DNA of 64,000 nucleotides from Paramagnetospirillum kuznetsovii (GTDB lineage: Bacteria > Pseudomonadota > Alphaproteobacteria > Rhodospirillales > Magnetospirillaceae): assembly GCF_003284725.1 (NCBI RefSeq), contig NZ_PGTO01000009.1, forward strand, positions 62,001-126,000. Direction: 5' to 3'. Of the stretch, positions 8,307 to 17,098 are shown piece by piece (position 1 is the stretch's first letter; every line of letters starts with the position of its first letter). The notes below the pieces were generated by a model that was not told the origin of the DNA, searched no databases, and worked only from the letters and a program-made list of their open reading frames with translations. Made by a program: the position numbers and the translations under genes.

Positions 8307-9589
8307 CCGGCGGCGGACCGCTTGGGTCCGTTGGAGGCGTGCACCGACATGGCGAGGCCGTCGTCATGCATGGTGGTGGCTTCCTCGGGATAGGCGCCGA
8401 TCTGATGGATGGACAGATCGGCTCCGGCGAATTCCTCTTCATCGCTGAGACGGATGCCGAAGGCGGCCTTCAGTCCGCCATAGACGGCAAGACCGCCCGC
8501 CAGGCCGAAGGCGGCGCCGCATAGGGTGCCCACCGCTTGGGCGGCGAAGCTGACGCCGCCCATGCCGCCCAGCGCCTCGAGACCGAACAGGCCGCAGGCG
8601 AAGCCGCCCATCAGCCCGCACATGCCGTGCAAAGCCCAAACGCCCAGAACGTCGTCCAGATGCCATTTGTTCTGGCACAGATTGAACAGCCAGACGAACA
8701 TGGCGCCTGCGATGCCGCCGGTGGCCAAGGCGCCCAGCGGATGCATCACGTCGGACCCGGCGCAGACCGCGACCAGCCCGGCCAGTGCGCCGTTATGGAC
8801 GAAGCCGGGATCATTGCGGCCGACCAGCAGGCTGGTGAGGATGCCGCCGACCATGGCCATCAGCGAGTTGATGGCCACCAGACCGGAAATCTCGGCGATG
8901 GTCTGGGCGCTCATCACGTTGAAGCCGAACCAGCCCACCGACAAGACCCAGGCCCCCAGGGCCAGGAACGGGATATTGGAGGGCGGAACCGCCACCAGAC
9001 GGCCGTCCTTGCGATAGCGGCCCAGGCGGGCGCCCAGCATCAGCACGGCGCCGAGCCCGATCCAGCCGCCGACGGCATGCACCACCACCGATCCGGCGAA
9101 GTCGTGGAATGGCACCCCGAAGGCATTCTTCATCATGTCCTGAAACCCGAGACGGGTGCCCCAGACCATGCCTTCGAAGGTGGGATAGACGAGGCCCACC
9201 AGAATGGCGGTCGCCATGAGTTGGGTGTTGAACTTGGCGCGTTCGGCGATGCCGCCGGACACGATGGCGGGAATGGCGGCGGCGAAGGTGGCCAGGAAAA
9301 AGAACTTGACCAGATCATAGCCCTGGGCGCCGAAGGTGGTGCCGGTCTTGCCGACCAGCACATCGGCTCCCACCAGGAAACTGGTTCCGTAAGCGACGGA
9401 ATAGCCGACGAAAAAATAGGCAAGGGTGGAAACCGCGAAGTCGGAAATGATCTTCACCAAGGCATTGACCTGGTTCTTCTTCCGAACGGTTCCAACCTCC
9501 AGAAAAGCAAACCCCGAATGCATGGCCAAAACCATCACCGCGCCCAAGAGGATGAAAAGTACATCCACACCTGTTTTCGTCGTCTCCAT
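8300..9589 (-). CDS. amtB: Ammonium transporter (Amt/AmtB family)
   Basis: Inner-membrane ammonium channel with about eleven hydrophobic segments. The twin histidines of the pore are visible in HDFAGSVVVHAVGG and in WALHGMCGLMG, and FDFAG-like and GGIAERAKF family motifs are also present. Two in-frame ATGs lie six bases apart (9595 and 9589); AGAGG is better spaced for 9589. No glnK/glnB gene accompanies it, which is unusual because amtB is normally paired with a PII gene; the PII gene may be elsewhere. A sigma54-like promoter lies upstream. The long cytoplasmic tail after the last helix is compatible with PII contact. Confidence 0.93.
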   Translation of the reverse strand: METTKTGVDVLFILLGAVMVLAMHSGFAFLEVGTVRKKNQVNALVKIISDFAVSTLAYFFVGYSVAYGTSFLVGADVLVGKTGTTFGAQGYDLVKFFFLATFAAAIPAIVSGGIAERAKFNTQLMATAILVGLVYPTFEGMVWGTRLGFQDMMKNAFGVPFHDFAGSVVVHAVGGWIGLGAVLMLGARLGRYRKDGRLVAVPPSNIPFLALGAWVLSVGWFGFNVMSAQTIAEISGLVAINSLMAMVGGILTSLLVGRNDPGFVHNGALAGLVAVCAGSDVMHPLGALATGGIAGAMFVWLFNLCQNKWHLDDVLGVWALHGMCGLMGGFACGLFGLEALGGMGGVSFAAQAVGTLCGAAFGLAGGLAVYGGLKAAFGIRLSDEEEFAGADLSIHQIGAYPEEATTMHDDGLAMSVHASNGPKRSAAGY

Positions 9590-9595
9590 TTGCAT

Positions 9596-9938
9596 CCTCT
9601 GCTCTGGGGGCTGCCGCAGTCACGGCCTGGCCGCCAGCGTTCAAATTGCATGCCACCTCGCTGACTTTGAAAAAGCGCTGATAAAACAATGCTATATTTA
9701 TGAAGGTCGGGTTCCTGCGAAATTGAAGTGCCTAAATAGAAGACAAAAATCGGCGCTGTGCCGGTTAAAAAAGCATCAATCGCAACCTGCCCGTATGGAG
9801 GCACGCTGTTTGGCGTAAAAACAGGCAGTATTTTGTATTGATGAATATTTGGTCAGTTCATGGCGGCGATGAACGGAATCGCCCATCGCCATGGGCAGGA
9901 GCCCATGGTGCAAACGGATTAGTGATGAAAAGGGGAAA
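9596..9938. other. AT-rich intergenic region upstream of amtB
   Basis: About 340 bases without a convincing gene. The row starting at 9661 is about 40% GC by hand count, well below the surroundings. It holds the candidate amtB promoter and a perfect 8-bp stem with a 4-base loop (CCATGGGC-AGGA-GCCCATGG) at 9889-9908. That stem is about 30 bases beyond the 3' end of tRNA-Asp, with no T tract. It may be a transcript-end or processing structure. I see no ORF with a plausible ribosome binding site. Confidence 0.5.
9640..9655 (-). promoter_or_regulatory. Candidate sigma54 (-24/-12) promoter of amtB
   Basis: On the minus strand the sequence reads TGGCAT-GCAAT-TTGA. This matches the sigma54 pattern TGGCAC-N5-TTGC with the correct spacing but with A in place of the final C of the -12 element. 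It ends about 50 bases before the amtB start. Nitrogen-regulated amt genes are commonly sigma54/NtrC dependent. I found no clear NtrC dyad nearby, so this is tentative. Confidence 0.35.
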
Positions 9939-10015
9939 TGGCGCGAGTGACGGGGCTCGAACCCGCGACCTCCGGCGTGACAGGCCGGCGCTCTGACCAA
10001 CTGAGCTACACCCGC
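9939..10015 (-). tRNA. tRNA-Asp (anticodon GTC), CCA encoded
   Basis: Reading the minus strand gives a complete cloverleaf. The acceptor stem is GCGGGTG paired with CACTCGC, with one G-T wobble. The D arm is GCTC...GAGC. The anticodon stem CCGGC/GCCGG encloses the loop CTGTCAC (anticodon GTC). The T arm is GCGGG-TTCGAGC-CCCGT. A discriminator G is followed by an encoded CCA. The length is 77 nt. Confidence 0.96.
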
Positions 10016-10125
10016 GCGAGGGCCGTCGATATAGCAGTCCCATCGGAGCGGTGCAAGCGTGATTCGCGATGACGGGTGGCCAAGGACTGCTAAGCTATGG
10101 CGCAAGGTTGGCGCTGGAGGCGTAA

Positions 10126-10302
10126 ATGGCGGAAATCATCAATCTCAATCGGGTTCGCAAGACCAAGGCCAAGGAGAAGAAGGCGGCACAAGCCGACACC
10201 AATCGCGTCGTGTTCGGCCGCACCCGCGCCGAAAGGGAGGCGATCCGTAAAGGTCTGGAAAAGGCGAAGGATGATCTGAACGGCAAGAAGTTGGAGGAGT
10301 AA
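10126..10302 (+). CDS. DUF4169 family small protein
   Basis: A 58-residue, highly basic, Lys/Arg/Glu-rich protein beginning MAEIINLNRVRK and ending KKLEE. It has the two conserved blocks of DUF4169: an N-terminal I(V/I)NL-R-(V)RK motif and a central FGRTRAEREA. GGAGG at 10116-10120 is six bases from the ATG. The family is common in alphaproteobacteria and has no established function; the sequence predicts a single long charged helix. It stands alone between tRNA-Asp and a cyclic-di-GMP gene. A short AGGAG-TAATT-CTCCT hairpin spans its stop codon. Confidence 0.85.
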   Translation: MAEIINLNRVRKTKAKEKKAAQADTNRVVFGRTRAEREAIRKGLEKAKDDLNGKKLEE

Positions 10303-10462
10303 TTCTCCTATCTAAAGGTATAGTCGATCCCATATGGCCAGTTTGTGATCCCAGCAAATTCTTGCCACGTCCCCCTAAACGCGTAAAAATATTTCCAGGA
10401 ACTATTCCGGCAGAATCAAAATAGAGCGCGGTGTAATCGCGCCGACAGTCGGGGAGACTGAC

Positions 10463-12886
10463 ATGGGTGCGCCAAATAGGGGAGCGGAGACTGCCCCACC
10501 TCCCGGTATGCTGCCAATTCTATTCGAGCGTCTCGGTGAAGTCTTCTTTCGCACCGGTGCCGATGGCGTCGTGGAATGGGTTTCTCCCAATGTCTCCCAG
10601 CTTCTGGGCTATTCCCCTCAAGAGATGACCGGCATGCCGGCGAGCCAGATGTATGTCAGGCCCACCGACCGCGACGCCTTGGTCGCGGCGGTCTTGGCGG
10701 GCAAGGGGGCGGCGGTCAATCAAGAGGTCGCCCAGCGGCGCAAGGACGGCAGCACCATCTGGACCCTGATGAGCATCTGCGGCGATTTCGCCGCCGATGG
10801 AACCTTTCTGGGCATTCAGGGCGTGGTGCGCGACATCACCGACCATTGGCAGACGCGCAAGACCCTGGAAGACAGCGAGGATCGCTTCCGGCGGCTGTCC
10901 GACGTGGCCATGGAGGCCATTTGCATCCACTACCAGGGCAAGATCATCGACTTCAACAATGCCTTCGAGAATCTGTTTCGCTATACGCGGGAGGAATTCT
11001 TGCAGATGTGGGCCTGGGATGTCATCGATCCCCGCGACATTCCCCGTGCCAAGGAGATGGTGCGGGTGCAGTACGAAGACCCCTACGAGGTCCGGGGACT
11101 CCGCAAGGACGGTTCCGTCTTTCCCATGGAGATCTACTCCAAGCACAGTTGGATGGGTGAAAAGTCGGTCAGGGTGACCTCCATTCGAGACCTCACCCAA
11201 CGCAAGCAGGCCGAAGCAACGGTGCGGCTGTTGTCCCAGGCGGTGGAACAAAGCCCCGTGGCGGTGCTGGTGGTCAATGGCGGGGGAGCCGTCCAATACG
11301 CCAATTCCGCCCATTCGGCGGTGTCGAGCATTCCCGTCGGCTCGGTGATCGGCCAGCCGCTGCTCGGATTGTTTCCCCCCAAGGCGCGCCCGGCCGTGGA
11401 TGAGATGTGGCGGACATTGTGCCAAGGCGGCGAATGGCGGGGTGAGATCCAGGCCCAGTCCAGCGGCGGTTCTCCGTGCTGGTTGCAGGTGCGCTCTTCC
11501 ACGGTCTCGACGCCCGGCGACGACGATACCCACTATCTGGTGGTCATGGAGGATGTCACCGTTCGCAAGGAGCAGGAACGCCGCCTCCAGCATCAGGCCT
11601 TGTTCGACGGATTGACGGATCTTCCCAATCGGGTGCAGGCGCTGGAGCGGCTGTCCCACGAAATCGAAAGCGCCCGTGACGCCGAACGCAAGGTGGCGCT
11701 GCTGTTCGTCGATCTGGACGAATTCAAGTCCATCAATGATTCCCTGGGCCACGAATACGGCGACGAACTGCTCATTATGGCCTCGGAGCGGCTCCGCCGG
11801 GCCGCCGGTCCGGGGAACATGGTGGCGCGGTTCGGCGGCGATGAATTCCTGGTCATCATGGGCGACATCGCCGGAGCGCCCACCGCCGAAGCGGTGGCGG
11901 CGGCGGTGGTGGAGGAATTCGCCGTTCCCTTCACCATCAGCCGCCGCGACCTGATCGCCACCGCCAGCATCGGCCTCGCTCTTTACCCAGAGGACGGCCG
12001 CACCCCCCAGACCCTGTTGCGCAATGCCGATACCGCCATGTATCAGGCCAAGCTGGGCGGCCGCAATCGCTCCTGCTTCTTCACGGCGCGCATGAACGAG
12101 GAGGCCGAGACCCGCCTCAAGATCGAAGGCGAATTGCGCCGAGCCGTGGGGACCGATCAGCTATTCCTGAACTATCAGCCCCTGGTGGAGGTGCGCACCG
12201 GCCGCGTCCTCGGCATGGAAGCGCTGCTGCGCTGGAAGAATCCCGAATTGGGCAATATGCCGCCCGACCGCTTCATCTCGCAGGCGGAAACCAGCGGCCT
12301 GATCGTTCCCATCGGCCGCATGGTGCTTCAATCCGCCTGCCGGGCGGCGCGCGGTTGGGTGGATGCCGGACACGCCCATATCCGGGTTTGCGTCAACGTC
12401 TCGCCGAGGCAGTTTCAGGACGCGGCATTTCTCGAAGACGTGCGGGCCGCCTTGTCCGCTTCCGGTCTGCCCGCCACCAATCTCGAACTGGAAATCACCG
12501 AAGGGCTGCTGCTGGCCGAGCGCGCCGAGGTGGATTCGGTTTTGAACACCCTGGAAAGCATGGGGGTGCAATTGTCCATCGACGATTTCGGCACCGGCTA
12601 TTCCTCGCTCAGCTATCTGGAACGCTATCCTTTCGACACGCTGAAGATCGACCGGTCCTTCATGATCGGCATGTTGGAGCGCCACGAGCGCAAGGTTTTG
12701 GTGGAAACCATCGTCGCCATGGCGAACGGCCTTGGACTGAAAGTCATCGCCGAAGGGGTGGAAACCTCGGAGCAACTGGCCCATCTGGACGCCATCAATT
12801 GCGATATCGCCCAGGGCTATCTGTTCAGCCGCCCGGTGCCCGAGGCCGAGGCGGTGCATTTGCTGGCCCGGAACTTCCTGTTGTAG
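10463..12886 (+). CDS. PAS-PAS-PAS-GGDEF-EAL cyclic-di-GMP protein
   Basis: An 807-residue soluble protein. Three PAS domains lie at about residues 18-130, 140-250 and 258-372, followed by a GGDEF domain and an EAL domain. The diguanylate cyclase signature is intact (RFGGDEF, GGDEF at residues 458-462). The phosphodiesterase signature is also intact (GMEALLRW at about 584-591, DDFGTGYSSL, and a later EGVET). No RxxD inhibitory site is seen before GGDEF, so product inhibition through that site is unlikely. The N-terminus has no membrane segment, so the PAS domains would sense cytoplasmic or diffusible signals. It is transcribed alone. Either or both activities are possible; sequence alone cannot decide the net effect on cyclic-di-GMP. 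Confidence 0.93.
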   Translation: MGAPNRGAETAPPPGMLPILFERLGEVFFRTGADGVVEWVSPNVSQLLGYSPQEMTGMPASQMYVRPTDRDALVAAVLAGKGAAVNQEVAQRRKDGSTIWTLMSICGDFAADGTFLGIQGVVRDITDHWQTRKTLEDSEDRFRRLSDVAMEAICIHYQGKIIDFNNAFENLFRYTREEFLQMWAWDVIDPRDIPRAKEMVRVQYEDPYEVRGLRKDGSVFPMEIYSKHSWMGEKSVRVTSIRDLTQRKQAEATVRLLSQAVEQSPVAVLVVNGGGAVQYANSAHSAVSSIPVGSVIGQPLLGLFPPKARPAVDEMWRTLCQGGEWRGEIQAQSSGGSPCWLQVRSSTVSTPGDDDTHYLVVMEDVTVRKEQERRLQHQALFDGLTDLPNRVQALERLSHEIESARDAERKVALLFVDLDEFKSINDSLGHEYGDELLIMASERLRRAAGPGNMVARFGGDEFLVIMGDIAGAPTAEAVAAAVVEEFAVPFTISRRDLIATASIGLALYPEDGRTPQTLLRNADTAMYQAKLGGRNRSCFFTARMNEEAETRLKIEGELRRAVGTDQLFLNYQPLVEVRTGRVLGMEALLRWKNPELGNMPPDRFISQAETSGLIVPIGRMVLQSACRAARGWVDAGHAHIRVCVNVSPRQFQDAAFLEDVRAALSASGLPATNLELEITEGLLLAERAEVDSVLNTLESMGVQLSIDDFGTGYSSLSYLERYPFDTLKIDRSFMIGMLERHERKVLVETIVAMANGLGLKVIAEGVETSEQLAHLDAINCDIAQGYLFSRPVPEAEAVHLLARNFLL

Positions 12887-12918
12887 TCATGCCGCTCGGC
12901 GGATGGCTGTTGTGGGAT

Positions 12919-12986
12919 GCGGCCGGGACGGCCGCGCTCCAAGAATAGCGCGCCGATTGGAGCGCGGGCGTCTCGCCCGCGTGCGG
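12919..12986. repeat. GGAGCGC-type double-hairpin repeat, permuted copy
   Basis: Two hairpins in the gap between convergent genes. The first, 12919-12940, is GCGGCC-GGGAC-GGCCGC followed by GCTCC. The second, 12959-12980, is GGAGC followed by GCGGGCG-TCTC-GCCCGC. The other two copies in this window (48545-48592, 59838-59886) have both hairpins inside one GGAGCGC...GCGCTCC frame. Here the halves are in the opposite order, as if the end of one unit and the start of the next were kept. Confidence 0.75.
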
Positions 12987-13009
12987 GTCACGTTAAACGA
13001 CAAACGGTC

Positions 13010-14551
13010 TTATTCATCCCAGGGCAGGGGGCAGGCGCGCCAGCGCTTCCACGCTTTTTCCGCCTCTTCGAGAAGCGCCGCGCGCCGCGCCTGATGCCAG
13101 CCCGCCACCAGACCGGCCGCCTTGGCCTTGTTGCCGCTCATATGCCTGCCGCTCAACTTCGGTCCGGCGACGGCGATATCGTTGAGATTGCCAAGCACTT
13201 CCTGCAATTCCGCCAGCTCGGCCAGATAGACCTTCATGTGCTTGCGTGGCACCAGCGAGGCGAAGAATTCGCCCGCATAGCGCACCTGCTTGCAGCGGAT
13301 GCGCACCTGATGCTGTTCCTCGGGGCTGAGGCGGCTCAGGGAGGTTCGGGCGCTTTCGGTCAGCTTGCGCACCGACTTTCCCATGCGGGCTAGGGCGAAG
13401 TCGGTGATGGGGGCCTCCAGTCGGCGACGGGGGCGGGGGCCGAGCCAATCGCCCACCTCGACCCATTCGCCCAATTTCAACACCAGCACGGCGAAGCGGC
13501 GGCTTCGCACGGCGTCGATCGCCTGGCTCATCTTGGTGTCGCGGTCGCCTTGCCAATGGGCGCGCAGAGCGTTCAGTCCCGGGTTGTTTGGGTGGCGCTC
13601 CAGCACCGGGTCTATGATTTCGGCCAGGAAGACCTCGGCATCGCGGGCCGGTCCCAAATGGTTCAGCAGCCAGCGAATATCGGCCTTAGCCTCTTCCAAT
13701 TGGGGCGAGTCGATGACGGGGCGAAAGACCTTGATGGCCGAGCGCAGACGCCGCAGCGCCACGCGCATCTGGTGGATGGCCTCGCCATTGCCGGTACTCA
13801 GCAGGCATTGCTCGTTGATCAGAAGATGGTCGAGGCAGGAGCGGGCGATGGCCTGAAAGGCTTCCGCCGTGTTCAGTCCGGGATCGAGATAGGGCGCCTT
13901 CGCCTTCAGCGGTTGATTGATGCGGCCGGCAGCCAGTCGGTATCCGCGATCGGACTTGCTGGCGACCAGCGGACGGGCGGCCACGGAGTCAAGGACGCGC
14001 CGTGCCAGGGTGAACAGGCGATCGGCCTTGCCCTTGCGCAGTTCCAGTTCGATTTCACAGATGGGTTCCGAAAGGCCGCCCGCCGCCACGTGGCCACGGT
14101 CGAGCGCCACCTCGATTTCCCATTCTGGTCCCTCCTCGCCGCCGCTGCAGCCCAGCACATAGATCTCGCGCTCGATAATGGTGGAAAAGATCGGCTCCAG
14201 CCGACCGATCAGGCCGTCATCGCCGAAGATATCAAGGCCGGTGGAGCGCAGATGGTCGATATCCACCTGGGGCGAGGACAGATCGATTTCCCATTCGGGT
14301 CGGACGAACAGTCCGGAGGCGGCGGTTCCCGCCGTCTTGACCGTCTGGACATGGCCGGTCTCCACATCCCTGACGCGAAGCGAGACCCCGGCGGCGGCAA
14401 GGGCGAAATCGGGGGTATCGAAATAGATGGAGGAGAGACGACGCGTCCTGGGCTGGACGCACCCCTGGGGTGAAAAGCAGGACCGTAGGGCCGAACCCAT
14501 CAGATCCTCGGGCGCCACGCCCAGCTTCAGTTCTATCTCTTGGCCGTCCAT
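13010..14551 (-). CDS. CYTH-CHAD domain protein (inorganic triphosphatase/polyphosphate-binding type)
   Basis: The N-terminal CYTH domain (about residues 1-205) has the metal-binding EIELK signature at residues 4-8, alternating charged strands and SDRGYRL near its end. The C-terminal CHAD domain (about 225-500) has EAIHQMRVALRRLRSAIKVF, whose His and Arg/Lys residues are the expected phosphate-chelating positions. CYTH enzymes hydrolyse triphosphates (for example E. coli YgiF on tripolyphosphate), and CHAD domains bind polyphosphate granules. A cytoplasmic polyphosphate-linked role is therefore likely. It is transcribed alone, convergent with the GGDEF-EAL gene and divergent from the lipoprotein gene. 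Confidence 0.88.
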   Translation of the reverse strand: MDGQEIELKLGVAPEDLMGSALRSCFSPQGCVQPRTRRLSSIYFDTPDFALAAAGVSLRVRDVETGHVQTVKTAGTAASGLFVRPEWEIDLSSPQVDIDHLRSTGLDIFGDDGLIGRLEPIFSTIIEREIYVLGCSGGEEGPEWEIEVALDRGHVAAGGLSEPICEIELELRKGKADRLFTLARRVLDSVAARPLVASKSDRGYRLAAGRINQPLKAKAPYLDPGLNTAEAFQAIARSCLDHLLINEQCLLSTGNGEAIHQMRVALRRLRSAIKVFRPVIDSPQLEEAKADIRWLLNHLGPARDAEVFLAEIIDPVLERHPNNPGLNALRAHWQGDRDTKMSQAIDAVRSRRFAVLVLKLGEWVEVGDWLGPRPRRRLEAPITDFALARMGKSVRKLTESARTSLSRLSPEEQHQVRIRCKQVRYAGEFFASLVPRKHMKVYLAELAELQEVLGNLNDIAVAGPKLSGRHMSGNKAKAAGLVAGWHQARRAALLEEAEKAWKRWRACPLPWDE

Positions 14552-14745
14552 GAGGCTCCTCTGGGCGAAACCGAACTATAACGGCAAACACGAGTCCCGC
14601 CAATCTCCGTCGTTATTAGCAAAGTGTGAACCTTCTCCGGTGCATGATGCCCGGCAGTATGCCATGGTCGCGGTCTGACCGGGCTTTGACCCTTGGGGTG
14701 TTTGACGTGACGAAAAGGTCTTTGCTTGCCAGGGGGACAGGGACG

Positions 14746-16086
14746 ATGACCATGGGTGGTTTCAGCCGGATCGTCGCAGCCGTTATAGTTACCGCTTCTT
14801 TCGTCGGATGCGGCCCGCTCAACGATCCGCGCGGTCCCAATCAGGCCATGGACGGCGCCAGCATCTTCGCCGACGGCTATTCGGAAAAGGCCATGAACCT
14901 GCTGGCGCGGGGCGATTATCCCAATGCCGAGCGCTATGCTCTGGCGGCGCTTCGCAACAATCCGAAGGAATCCTATTCCCTCTATGTGGCGGGCATGGTC
15001 TATCAGGCCACCGGCCGCTTTGATCTCGCCCGTCAGTATTACGAGGTGATCGTCGCCAACCGGCCGCAGATCACCATCACGGTGTTGGCCGACGGCGCGC
15101 CGCAGGTGCGCACCCTGGTGGATGTCGCCCAGGCCAACATGGCGGTGATCGACAAATTGACCGGCCGCGCCATGCCGCGCTCGGCGGCCCAGTCGGGCCG
15201 GATTTCCGAATTGCCGCAGCTTGAACCCGTGATGCCGGGCATGGCGGCGCGTGGAACCGTCTCGGCGGAGCAATTGGCTCCGGGCGGCGTCTCGGCGCAG
15301 GGCGGAACCCAGGCCGAATCCAATGTGGCGAATCGCTTCCGCATCCTGCGCCGCCTGCTGGACGAGGGCTTGGTCACCCCCGACGAATATGCCCAGCGCA
15401 GAAACACCAATCTGGGCGCGCTGACACCGTATTCCACCAAGGTGACTCCGGCTCTGGGCCTGCAGCGTCCTGGTCCCACCGACGCCCAGGTGGTCGATCG
15501 CCTGAAGGAACTGGGCAAGTCGCTGGAAACCCGCGCCATATCGCCCACCGAGCATTCGGCGGAGCGCACCGCCATTCTCGACGCCCTGCTGCCGGCCGAG
15601 CCCCGCAAGGTCGATCTGCCGGTGCTGCCGCCCAAGGACGTCATGGAGGCCGCGACGGCGGTCGGCCGGGTCGAGAGGCTGCGCGCCTCCGGTCTGGTCT
15701 CGGCCGATGAAGCGCGGCGGGAAAAGGACGCCATCGAACGGGTTCTGGACGGCCAACTGGCCAAGGTGCCGGTCAGCGGCACCGCCACCGGCTTGCGCCA
15801 GGGCGCGCCTTCGGCCAATGGCGCCAAGGAGTCGCCCTCGGGCAACGGTGTCGCCCTGGCCACCGTCAAGAGCGAGGAAGAGGCGCAGGCCACCTGGGAA
15901 AGGATCAAGGGGAAATATCCCGAGGAACTGGGGTCGATGACCGCTTCCATGCGCAAGGTCGACATGGGGGAAAAGGGAACCCGCTGGAAGGTGGTGGCCG
16001 GTCCGCTGAAAAGCAAGGACGACGCCCGCAAGCTGTGCAAGGTGCTGAAACTGTACCGCCAAGCCTGCGACCCGACCGGCTTTTGA
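14746..16086 (+). CDS. Lipoprotein with TPR-like, SHOCT-like and SPOR domains
   Basis: A 446-residue envelope protein. From ATG 14746 (AGGGGG at 14731-14736) it starts with a lipoprotein signal ending in ASFVGC, so Cys22 would be lipidated. A TPR-like segment (ARGDYPNAERYALAALRNNP) follows. Next come two or three short helical hairpins of the SHOCT type (LRRLLDEGLVTPDEYAQRR; VERLRASGLVSADEARREK). The protein ends in a SPOR-like domain (VKSEEEAQATWERIKGKYP ... RWKVVAGPL). SPOR domains bind denuded septal glycan, which suggests a cell-envelope or division role. In-frame starts upstream (14626, 14707) would put non-signal sequence before the lipobox and are rejected. The exact family is not recognised. 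Confidence 0.75.
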   Translation: MTMGGFSRIVAAVIVTASFVGCGPLNDPRGPNQAMDGASIFADGYSEKAMNLLARGDYPNAERYALAALRNNPKESYSLYVAGMVYQATGRFDLARQYYEVIVANRPQITITVLADGAPQVRTLVDVAQANMAVIDKLTGRAMPRSAAQSGRISELPQLEPVMPGMAARGTVSAEQLAPGGVSAQGGTQAESNVANRFRILRRLLDEGLVTPDEYAQRRNTNLGALTPYSTKVTPALGLQRPGPTDAQVVDRLKELGKSLETRAISPTEHSAERTAILDALLPAEPRKVDLPVLPPKDVMEAATAVGRVERLRASGLVSADEARREKDAIERVLDGQLAKVPVSGTATGLRQGAPSANGAKESPSGNGVALATVKSEEEAQATWERIKGKYPEELGSMTASMRKVDMGEKGTRWKVVAGPLKSKDDARKLCKVLKLYRQACDPTGF

Positions 16087-16171
16087 CGCAGGTCTGCACT
16101 GCCCCCCCTGTTATGGTGGCGTCCGGCAGCGGGGCATAGACTGAATAGGGCGGCTGAGACAGGGGGGCGTC

Positions 16172-16999
16172 ATGGCCTTCAAGGACATTCTCGTTCATAT
16201 GGACTCCACGGTTCAAGCCGGTTCGCGGCTTGACTTGGCGCTTGCCTTGGCCAAGCGCTATCAGGCTCATCTCATCGCTCTCAATGTGCGGGACCGGACC
16301 TTGGTGCCGACCCGGCTGACCGCTCAGTTCGGCGCCGAAATGGATGCCATTCTCGCGCGCGGCGACGCCGAGGCCGCGTCAGCCGCCAAGGCCATGGTGG
16401 AGGCCAGGGCCGAGGCCGCCCAAACATCGGTCGAATGGCGCGACGTGGCAGGCGATCTGATGGATACGGTGGCGCTGCATGCGCGCTATTGCGATCTGGT
16501 GGTGGTAGGCCAGACCGTGCCGGACAATGCGGATGGCCGGGCGCTGCCCGACTCTCTGGTGGTCGCGGTGGGGCGGCCCATGCTGGTGGTTCCCCATGCC
16601 GGACAATTTCCCTCCATCGGCCGCCGGGTGCTGGTCGCCTGGAATGCCAGCCGCGAGGCGACCAGGGCGGTGCACGACGCCTTGCCGTTCCTCAGGGAGG
16701 CCGAGTTGGTCCATGTCATCGCCGTCAATCCCGAGCATGGAATGGCCGGGCACGGCGATATTCCCGGCGCCGACATCTGTCAGCACCTGTCGCGCCATGG
16801 CGTGAAGGCGGTATGCGAGCATATCCGCTCGGACGATATCGCCGCCGGAGCCATGCTGCTCAACCGAGTCGCCGACGAGGATTGCGACATGATCGTCATG
16901 GGTGGCTACGGCCGCTCGCGCCTGCGGGAGATGGTGCTGGGAGGCGCCACCCGCCATTTGCTGGAGCATATGACGGTTCCCATTCTGATGAGCCACTGA
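16172..16999 (+). CDS. Tandem universal stress protein (two Usp domains)
   Basis: A 275-residue cytoplasmic protein of two Usp folds (about 1-140 and 150-275). The first begins MAFKDILVHMDST. The second holds VLVAWNASREATRAV and ends with the nucleotide-binding type motif GGYGRSRLREMVLGGATRHLL, which matches G2xG9GS/T of ATP-binding UspFG-like proteins. No operon partner is evident. A role in stress or anaerobic survival is only the general family expectation. Confidence 0.9.
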   Translation: MAFKDILVHMDSTVQAGSRLDLALALAKRYQAHLIALNVRDRTLVPTRLTAQFGAEMDAILARGDAEAASAAKAMVEARAEAAQTSVEWRDVAGDLMDTVALHARYCDLVVVGQTVPDNADGRALPDSLVVAVGRPMLVVPHAGQFPSIGRRVLVAWNASREATRAVHDALPFLREAELVHVIAVNPEHGMAGHGDIPGADICQHLSRHGVKAVCEHIRSDDIAAGAMLLNRVADEDCDMIVMGGYGRSRLREMVLGGATRHLLEHMTVPILMSH

Positions 17000-17098
17000 G
17001 GCAAAGGCCGAACGGGACTTGTTTGGCTCTCCGAACCCAGGCAACAATGGTGGGGGGAGCAACTCGGCATCGTCCGAGAGGGGGGAGAGAGCATTGCC

